NCBI GenBank assembly: GCA_003526435.1 | Contig: DPWF01000011.1 | Coordinates: 1 to 8,201 of the forward strand | Source: Chitinophagaceae bacterium | Lineage (GTDB): Bacteria; Bacteroidota; Bacteroidia; Chitinophagales; Chitinophagaceae | Direction of reading: 5' to 3' | DNA length: 8,201 nucleotides | In this document: one piece after another, positions 1-4,604 of the stretch | Numbering within the stretch: position 1 is the first letter of the stretch | How the letters are laid out: every line of letters begins with the position of its first letter | Translations under genes and position numbers: made by a program | The notes under the pieces: generated by a model | What the model was told of the DNA's origin: nothing | Seen by the model: only the letters and a program-made list of their open reading frames with translations | The model's database searches: none

Positions 1-1599
1 AGACCTTATACAGAACTGTCTTACCTGCTGGGAAGTAAAGCAGAGCAACTGATTAGTTTTCTGCATACACAAAACAAAAAAGACAATTTCAATTTTACGA
101 TTGAATATCGTTTTAGTAATGCCCCGGGGGCACTAAAAAATCAGAATGCCAGTCATAATAATTTCAGGTTTACTACGCATTATCGTTCTCCCAATCGCAA
201 GTATGGTATGAACCTGATTTATTTGTCAAATAAAGCCGCCTCCTCTGAGAATGGCGGTCTGCAGGATGTTAAGATGTTAGACAGTCTCAGGCTGAACGAC
301 CCCTATGAACTTGAAACAAGATTAGGTAGGCCCGGAATTGCTCGTCGTAATCCGTTCAATACAAATGTTACTACCGGCAATGTGTACAAAGAAACCGTTG
401 TCTTGTTAAGACAGTTCTATGATTTTGGGAAAAAGGATTCCATTATTACGGATTCAACAGCCTACAAAATATTCTATCCCCGTTTCAGGTTAGAACATAC
501 ATTGCGTTTTACAGCGAGTAATTTCAGGTTTTATGATGAGGTAGCGGACTCTGCTCAATACAAGCGGTATTTTAACCGTACCATATCCGATTCAAGCAAT
601 ATTGCTTACCAGGATCGTTGGACAGATATCACCAACCAGTTCAGTATTCTCACTTTTCCCGACAAGAATAACCAGAGCCAGTTTATAAAAGCAGGTATTG
701 CTTTACAAAATCTTGGAGGCAGGTTTGATAGTGTGATCAGAAAAAATTTCTACAATGTTTATGCATTGGGTGAATACAGAAACCGTACCCGTAACCAGAT
801 TTGGGATATTGAAGCAAGAGGTGAATTGTATTTAAATGGCTTGAATGCAGGAGACTATGAGGCTTTTATCAATATGAAACGTTTGCTGGGGAAAAAAGCG
901 GGTTACCTCAACCTTGGTTTTCACAATGTAAACAGATCGCCCTCTTTCATCTTTGATCCATTAAGCCGTTTCCCGATTGATAACAGAACAGGTTTTAATA
1001 AGGAAAACAGCATCCGTCTGTTTGCCAGTTATGAGAATCCTCGAAATGGGTTGATTATTTCAGGTTCTTACTATGCCATCAGCAACTACATGTATTTCGA
1101 CAGCTTCTTCCAAGCAAAACAGGAAGCGACATTGTTTAATGTGATACATGTAAGGGCGGAAAAGAAATTCAGGTTGTCGCGCTACTGGAACTGGTACACT
1201 GAAGTAGATGTGCAACAAACAACCGGCCAGCCCCCCGTTAACCTTCCACTCATACTTACCCGTAACCGGATTGCTTTTGAAGGTAATTTCTTTACCAACC
1301 TGTTTTTATCAACCGGTCTCGAACTCAGGTATCATACCGCTTATAAGGCAGATGGCTATTCTCCTTTTCTGGGGAAATATTTTTATCAGAACAGGGAAAC
1401 CCTTCGGAACCGACCCGATATCAACCTGTTTCTTCATTTCAGGATCAAGAGCTTTAAAGGATTTATACGTATTGAAAACCTCAATTCGCTGAATACCAGC
1501 AAAGGTTTTGAGTTTAGTAAACCCAATATGGTATCGGCATTGTATCCAACCACCACACTCTGGACGAGGGTGGGTATATGGTGGAATTTCATCAATTAA
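1..1599 (+). CDS. Putative outer-membrane porin, 3' part (N-terminus outside window)
   Basis: The reading frame is open from base 1, so the gene begins before the window; the internal ATG at 208 is not the true start, because the 69 codons before it continue the same kind of protein. The visible 532 residues alternate polar and aromatic residues in the manner of a transmembrane beta-barrel. There are many Asn, Tyr, Phe and Arg, no long hydrophobic helix, and an aromatic-rich end (WTRVGIWWNFIN) typical of a last barrel strand. The composition and the FRFYDE and FxFSKPNM type segments resemble the Bacteroidota 'putative porin' family (Pfam Porin_10), whose members are around 600 to 700 residues; this assignment is from memory of the family. 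It would sit in the outer membrane. A promoter-like box follows its stop, so it is probably not co-transcribed with the metal genes downstream. Substrate unknown. Confidence 0.75.
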   Translation, partial: RPYTELSYLLGSKAEQLISFLHTQNKKDNFNFTIEYRFSNAPGALKNQNASHNNFRFTTHYRSPNRKYGMNLIYLSNKAASSENGGLQDVKMLDSLRLNDPYELETRLGRPGIARRNPFNTNVTTGNVYKETVVLLRQFYDFGKKDSIITDSTAYKIFYPRFRLEHTLRFTASNFRFYDEVADSAQYKRYFNRTISDSSNIAYQDRWTDITNQFSILTFPDKNNQSQFIKAGIALQNLGGRFDSVIRKNFYNVYALGEYRNRTRNQIWDIEARGELYLNGLNAGDYEAFINMKRLLGKKAGYLNLGFHNVNRSPSFIFDPLSRFPIDNRTGFNKENSIRLFASYENPRNGLIISGSYYAISNYMYFDSFFQAKQEATLFNVIHVRAEKKFRLSRYWNWYTEVDVQQTTGQPPVNLPLILTRNRIAFEGNFFTNLFLSTGLELRYHTAYKADGYSPFLGKYFYQNRETLRNRPDINLFLHFRIKSFKGFIRIENLNSLNTSKGFEFSKPNMVSALYPTTTLWTRVGIWWNFIN

Positions 1600-1615
1600 A
1601 GCCTTAACAGATTTT

Positions 1616-1648
1616 TTGCCGGTTTATTAAGCAGCTTTGCTAATTTTG
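1616..1648 (+). promoter_or_regulatory. Bacteroidota-type promoter for the HYC_CC_PP gene
   Basis: TTG at 1616-1618 (end of a T6G run) is followed after 22 bases by TAATTTTG at 1641-1648, an exact match to the -7 consensus TAnnTTTG known from Bacteroides and Flavobacterium. There, the -33 TTG lies about 17 to 23 bases upstream. The box ends only 7 bases before the ATG at 1656, so the transcript would have almost no leader. This would start a metal-cluster transcript separate from the upstream porin. Inferred from sequence only. Confidence 0.55.
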
Positions 1649-1655
1649 TATTGTT

Positions 1656-2048
1656 ATGAAAAAGGAACTTACCTCCATCATTGCAATTGTGTACTTTGTC
1701 ATCAGTAGTGGACTGGTGATGAGTATTCATTATTGTATGGGGAAGATCAGTAGCGTAGACCTCAATCATAACAGTACCGAGACCTGTGTTTGCGGTATGT
1801 CTTTAAAGGAAACATCCAATAAAGGCTGTTGCAAAACAGAAATTAAAATGGTTAAGCTGGAAGATAACCATAAAGCAACCTATGCTTTTTATAATTTTCA
1901 GGCACCTGTTACATTGGCTCCCCAAGCCATCAGCATTTTTAATGTAGTAGACCTTTATGAGTCTGCAAAGGTTTATGCCGATATTCATGGCCCGCCTTTA
2001 TTGTCTGAACAGGACACCTATCTCTATAATTGTGTTTTCAGAATCTGA
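1656..2048 (+). CDS. HYC_CC_PP family small membrane-anchored protein
   Basis: This 130-residue protein shows the three marks that give the family its name: HYC at residues 25-27 just after a hydrophobic segment (about 5-24), CC at 58-59, and PP at 113-114. It also has a C-x-C-G-M motif at 44-48 and a Cys near the end (126). The N-terminal segment could be an uncleaved signal anchor or a signal peptide, placing the rest in the periplasm. The family is widespread in Bacteroidota, often next to metal transport genes, but I know of no proven function. The clustered Cys and His residues make metal binding a reasonable guess. It begins at an ATG 7 bases after a TAnnTTTG box and is followed after 107 bases by an HMA protein gene in the same direction. 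The start is well supported because the hydrophobic segment begins right behind it. Confidence 0.8.
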   Translation: MKKELTSIIAIVYFVISSGLVMSIHYCMGKISSVDLNHNSTETCVCGMSLKETSNKGCCKTEIKMVKLEDNHKATYAFYNFQAPVTLAPQAISIFNVVDLYESAKVYADIHGPPLLSEQDTYLYNCVFRI

Positions 2049-2106
2049 TACCCATTCGGGTTATTGAATTGTATTGACGGTAGTTGATACGGTTTATTCT
2101 TATTGC

Positions 2107-2121
2107 TATGCCTCCGGCATA
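2107..2121. repeat. Short perfect inverted repeat, possible hairpin
   Basis: TATGCC, a TCC loop and GGCATA form a perfect six-base-pair stem with a three-base loop in the 107-base gap between the HYC_CC_PP gene and the first HMA gene. No T-run follows, so it is not a classical intrinsic terminator. It could be a weak transcript-end or processing hairpin. It lies inside the spurious 5' extension of the next reading frame, which supports reading this stretch as non-coding. Confidence 0.4.
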
Positions 2122-2155
2122 TAACAGATTCATTTATTCAATCAAACAAATTGTC

Positions 2156-2620
2156 ATGAAAACACAATCAATATTCTTAAGCATTTTATTTTCTTTTTTT
2201 ACTGTTGTGGCTGTTGCCCAAACAAAAACGCCTGCTCTAAAGTCTGAAGAAATTAAAGTATGGGGTAACTGCGGTATGTGTAAGTCTACTATTGAAAAAG
2301 CAGCCAAAGCTGGTGGAGCGAGTTCTGCTATATGGAATGAGGATACCAAAATTCTGAAAGTAAAATATACATCTTCTAAAACAAACGGTACTAAAATACA
2401 GCAGAAAGTAGCCGATGCAGGATATGATACCAAAGACCTTACAGCAAAAGATGAAGCGTATAATAACCTCCACGAATGCTGCAAATACGATCGTAAAGCA
2501 ACAGCGTCTGTAAAACACGACAAAGATTGTTGCAGCTCAAAAGATTGCACTGCTTCAAAAGATTGTTGCACTGATAAGTGTGCAAAAGATGTAAAAGACT
2601 GCTGTACCAAAACCAGATAG
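2156..2620 (+). CDS. Exported HMA-domain metal-binding protein with Cys-rich repeat tail
   Basis: The protein has 154 residues. Residues 1-21 are a signal peptide (hydrophobic core, VAVA before Q22), so it acts in the periplasm or outside. Residues about 30-95 form a heavy-metal-associated fold, with the metal site C39-G-M-C42 in the usual first loop and a closing A-D-A-G-Y-D motif near 86-91. From residue 106 the protein turns into a Cys-rich tail: HECC at 106-109, then Lys-Asp-Cys hexapeptide repeats to 152, giving ten Cys in 43 residues. HMA domains typically bind Cu(I) or similar soft metals; the tail could hold extra metal like a metallothionein, which is inference. The ATG at 2156 was chosen over the in-frame ATG at 2084 because only it puts the signal peptide at the N-terminus. 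A second HMA gene follows after 71 bases. No clear Shine-Dalgarno sequence is present. Confidence 0.82.
   Translation: MKTQSIFLSILFSFFTVVAVAQTKTPALKSEEIKVWGNCGMCKSTIEKAAKAGGASSAIWNEDTKILKVKYTSSKTNGTKIQQKVADAGYDTKDLTAKDEAYNNLHECCKYDRKATASVKHDKDCCSSKDCTASKDCCTDKCAKDVKDCCTKTR
2522..2611 (+). repeat. Five in-frame 18-base units coding a KDCC-type hexapeptide repeat
   Basis: Codons 123-152 of the first HMA protein split into five consecutive six-residue units in exact phase: KDCCSS, KDCTAS, KDCCTD, KCAKDV and KDCCTK. At the DNA level AAAGATTG recurs at 2522, 2540 and 2558, exactly 18 bases apart, and AAAGATTGTTGCA is identical at 2522-2534 and 2558-2570. This points to recent tandem duplication of a Cys-carrying unit, with the last two units more diverged. 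Confidence 0.8.
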
Positions 2621-2634
2621 GCAAATATTTTTAC

Positions 2635-2675
2635 AGGGTTACCCTTGAATTATTTTTTTGGAGTAACCCTTACTC
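2635..2675. repeat. Overlapping inverted repeats between the two HMA genes
   Basis: AGGGTTAC (2635-2642) pairs perfectly with GTAACCCT (2663-2670) across 20 bases. Each arm can also fold locally: AGGGT-T-ACCCT at 2635-2645 and GAGTAA-CCC-TTACTC at 2661-2675. The long and local folds are mutually exclusive, and a T7 run lies between them (2653-2659). The element sits 15 bases after one stop codon and 17 before the next ATG. It could act as an RNA switch, a processing hairpin or a protein site; the sequence does not decide. Confidence 0.45.
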
Positions 2676-2691
2676 ATACTCAATAATAATC

Positions 2692-3201
2692 ATGAAAAAA
2701 ATCTTCATACTTATATTTTTAAGCGTTGGCCTGCTCGCAAATGCACAGGTAAAAAAAGTAAACCTGAGAGCCAGCGGCCTTACTTGCGCCATGTGTTCAA
2801 AAGCGGTTTTCAAATCTTTATCTGATGTTCCGTTTGTTGAAAAAATACAGGTAGACATACAACAATCAACCTATGAAGTATTCTTTAAAGAGGGAGTTGC
2901 TATTAGTTTCGATGCATTGAGCAAGGCCGTAATTGATGCGGGATTTTCAGTAGATCAGTTAAAAGTAACTTCTAATTTTAATGCACTGAAATTGCAAAAA
3001 GATGCGAAAGTAGAATTGGGTAATCAGACACTGCAATTCATTAACGCCAATGATCAGACGTTGAATGGCGAGAAAACTTTTACATTGATTGATAAAAGTT
3101 TTGTTTCGGCACAACAGTTTAAAAAATACAAATTGACGGCGGGAAAAACCTACGAAACAGGTTTTGCAGGTGGTAAGCGGGTGTACCATGCCATCCTGTA
3201 A
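2692..3201 (+). CDS. Exported HMA-domain protein with unrecognised C-terminal domain
   Basis: The protein has 169 residues. A signal peptide covers 1-18 (LLANA before Q19), so the mature protein is exported. An HMA-like domain spans about 20-87, with G-L-T-C32-A-M-C35 as the metal site and a closing D-A-G-F motif. Residues about 88-169 form a second, mostly polar part without Cys that I do not recognise; it reads as beta-rich. The ATG at 2692 is chosen because it directly precedes the signal peptide; the frame stays open back to 2578, but that would put about 38 poorly hydrophobic residues in front and overlap the preceding gene. The role is likely periplasmic soft-metal (copper-type) binding or transfer, inferred from the CxxC motif and from the neighbouring HMA gene and metal pump. 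It lies 71 bases after the first HMA gene and 44 before a barrel gene, probably in one transcript. Confidence 0.78.
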   Translation: MKKIFILIFLSVGLLANAQVKKVNLRASGLTCAMCSKAVFKSLSDVPFVEKIQVDIQQSTYEVFFKEGVAISFDALSKAVIDAGFSVDQLKVTSNFNALKLQKDAKVELGNQTLQFINANDQTLNGEKTFTLIDKSFVSAQQFKKYKLTAGKTYETGFAGGKRVYHAIL

Positions 3202-3245
3202 CGACGGGTAGAGATTCGTTTGTATTTAATTATTTAAACCGTTTT

Positions 3246-4058
3246 ATGAAGATTAATTTTCTTATTGCTGCATTGCTTGCAACATTGTGTGTGAGCGGTC
3301 AGGAATTATATGTTTTTTCAGAACCGGCCAGTAATATGCCGGCAAAATCAATCAGTGTTAAACAAACAGCCAAATGGCTTGGCAGTACCATGTCGGGAAG
3401 AACAGAAAGCAGGCATAGTTCAGAATTAATGTTTGGCGTGAACAGAAACCTGATGGTACATGCCGCAGTTACATTATCGGATATGTATAGCAGGTCACAG
3501 CGCTTTGAAAGTGTAAGAACTTATGCAAAGTACCGCTTCCTTACACTTGATGGTATGTACAGTCATTTCAGGATGGCTGCTTTTGCGGAGGCATCACACA
3601 GTCGAAATGTGTCGATGTACGATGAACTGAGTCTGGAAGGTGACCAGAGTGGTGTTCAGGCTGGAATTATTGCAACACAGTTACTCCATAAATTGGCGAT
3701 CTCTACCACACTCAGCCTCACAGAATCTTTACAGAAAGGCCGTTCATTGCCCAGCCCCAAAGCTGTACCATACCAGGCCTTTAATTACTCATTGTCGGCA
3801 GGTTACCTGGTATTGCCCCGGAAATATACAAGCTATGATCAGACCAATCTTAATCTGTATGTAGAATTATTGGGTCAGCGTACTTACGATAAGAAAAGGT
3901 ACTTCGTAGATATTGCTCCTGCGGTACAATTAATTTTCAACAGCCAGGCTAAGCTGAATATGGGTTATCGCTTCCAGTTGGGGGGTAATATGCATCGGAT
4001 GGCAGAAAAAAGCTGGATGCTGAGTTTTGAGTGGTTGTTCCTGAATGCCCTTAAATAG
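3246..4058 (+). CDS. Conserved-looking outer-membrane beta-barrel protein of unknown function
   Basis: The protein has 270 residues. A signal peptide is visible at 1-18 (hydrophobic core, VSG before Q19-E20); the only Cys is at 15 without a lipobox, so it is not a lipoprotein. The remainder alternates polar and hydrophobic residues with many Tyr, Phe and Arg, without long hydrophobic helices, as in an outer-membrane barrel. The early motif EPASNMPAKS and the barrel stretches YAKYRF, FRMAAFAE and LNMGYRFQLGGNM look like those of a Bacteroidota family I remember beside metal-efflux genes, but I know no name or function. It lies 44 bases after the second HMA gene and 47 before the next small protein gene, so it is likely part of the same metal cluster. 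A metal-related channel or sensor role would be guesswork. The start is supported by the signal peptide directly after the ATG. Confidence 0.7.
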   Translation: MKINFLIAALLATLCVSGQELYVFSEPASNMPAKSISVKQTAKWLGSTMSGRTESRHSSELMFGVNRNLMVHAAVTLSDMYSRSQRFESVRTYAKYRFLTLDGMYSHFRMAAFAEASHSRNVSMYDELSLEGDQSGVQAGIIATQLLHKLAISTTLSLTESLQKGRSLPSPKAVPYQAFNYSLSAGYLVLPRKYTSYDQTNLNLYVELLGQRTYDKKRYFVDIAPAVQLIFNSQAKLNMGYRFQLGGNMHRMAEKSWMLSFEWLFLNALK

Positions 4059-4083
4059 TATAAAAATCAATGATCATGGCTGC

Positions 4084-4101
4084 CAGAATTCTGTACCTTT
4101 A
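4084..4101 (+). promoter_or_regulatory. Possible promoter box with adjacent 10-base palindrome
   Basis: TACCTTTA at 4094-4101 matches the Bacteroidota -7 consensus TAnnTTTG in seven of eight bases and ends four bases before the GTG start at 4106, implying a leaderless or nearly leaderless transcript. Immediately upstream is a perfect palindrome CAGAATTCTG (4084-4093), touching the box, where a repressor could sit. No convincing TTG is seen at the expected -33 position, so confidence is limited. Confidence 0.35.
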
Positions 4102-4105
4102 ACGG

Positions 4106-4489
4106 GTGCGAAAACTGGTGGCCATATCTTTTGTTATTGTATACCTCTTTGGGGCAACCGAGGCAAGTCAATTGCTGAAGCTCCCCGTATTGGTACAACA
4201 CTACTATGAACATAAAGCCGGTAACGCATCTGTAACACTGGTGAAATTTCTCCATATGCATTATATGGGGCACGATGATAATGATGATGACAACCTCCGC
4301 GACATGCAATTGCCATTCAAAACCATGAATGATTGCTGCATGATTGCATTCAATAATCTCCCGCCACAAAAAATACAGATGAATGAAGTGGTAGCTTATG
4401 AAGTTCAGCAGGAATTTACTTTGTTGAACGATGCAGCACCTTTCTCCATTTCTGTAGAAGATATTTTTCAACCTCCGCGGTTAGCATGA
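4106..4489 (+). CDS. Small exported or anchored His/Asp/Cys-containing protein of unknown function
   Basis: This 127-residue protein starts with GTG. An in-frame TAA at 4100-4102 directly precedes the GTG, so no upstream start exists, and the hydrophobic N-terminus (residues 4-17) follows immediately. That segment ends in TEAS and may be a signal peptide or anchor. Possible metal ligands are H32, H36, H50, H52 and H56, the acidic run D57-D58-N-D60-D61-D62, and the pair C77-C78. The end, DIFQPPRLA, carries a PP motif. Similar small proteins with a QLLKLP segment and an IWQPP-type end are, from memory, common just upstream of Bacteroidota CusA-type pumps, but I know no function. It lies 112 bases before the pump gene. 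Periplasmic metal binding or delivery is a plausible inference. Confidence 0.7.
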   Translation: MRKLVAISFVIVYLFGATEASQLLKLPVLVQHYYEHKAGNASVTLVKFLHMHYMGHDDNDDDNLRDMQLPFKTMNDCCMIAFNNLPPQKIQMNEVVAYEVQQEFTLLNDAAPFSISVEDIFQPPRLA

Positions 4490-4498
4490 TTTTTTGAT

Positions 4499-4521
4499 CA
4501 TACATTACTTGTTGATGTATG
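4499..4521. promoter_or_regulatory. Inverted repeat upstream of the pump gene (first dyad)
   Basis: CATACAT at 4499-4505 and ATGTATG at 4515-4521 are perfect seven-base arms around nine bases, starting ten bases after the preceding stop codon. No T-run follows, so a simple terminator is unlikely. It could be an operator for a dimeric regulator or an RNA hairpin. Confidence 0.45.
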
Positions 4522-4531
4522 TTGACTGTGT

Positions 4532-4559
4532 CTGTCACTAGGTATCAAATAGTGGACAG
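4532..4559. promoter_or_regulatory. Inverted repeat upstream of the pump gene (second dyad)
   Basis: CTGTCACTA at 4532-4540 pairs with TAGTGGACAG at 4550-4559, nine base pairs with one extra G in the right arm, again around nine bases. Its arms differ in sequence from the first dyad, with centres about 35 bases apart. It lies 42 bases before the pump's ATG, where an operator or 5' leader hairpin would be expected. No T-run follows. Confidence 0.45.
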
Positions 4560-4592
4560 CAAGACTATATATTCTAATTCTCAGAGAAAATT

Positions 4593-4604
4593 CATGCGCG
4601 CATG
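4593..4604. promoter_or_regulatory. Perfect 12-base palindrome covering the pump start codon
   Basis: CATGCGCGCATG is a perfect palindrome whose last three bases are the ATG of the RND pump gene. Its CGCG core stands out in AT-leaning surroundings. It may be a protein-binding site, may fold to shield the start codon, or may be chance. Confidence 0.4.

Noticed and set aside
1208..1492. 94-codon + strand open frame inside the porin
   Set aside because: Alternative-frame reading within a well-supported barrel protein, with no own features.
2084..2155. In-frame N-terminal extension of the first HMA protein from the ATG at 2084
   Set aside because: It would place 24 residues before an obvious signal peptide, and it covers a short inverted repeat; the ATG at 2156 fits better.
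2134..2610. 158-codon - strand open frame opposite the first HMA gene
   Set aside because: It is the antisense of a recognised Cys-repeat protein; its Gln-Gln-Ser runs mirror the repeats.
2578..2691. In-frame extension of the second HMA protein, overlapping the end of the first
   Set aside because: The signal peptide begins at the ATG at 2692; the extension is a frame-shifted reading of the Cys-rich tail plus the intergenic hairpins.
4067..4471. 134-codon - strand open frame opposite the 127-residue protein
   Set aside because: No signal peptide or motif; the + strand frame has a hydrophobic N-terminus, a bounded start and a family-like end.
4499..4559. Intrinsic terminator after the 127-residue protein gene
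   Set aside because: Two dyads are present but neither has a GC-rich stem followed by a T-run on either strand.
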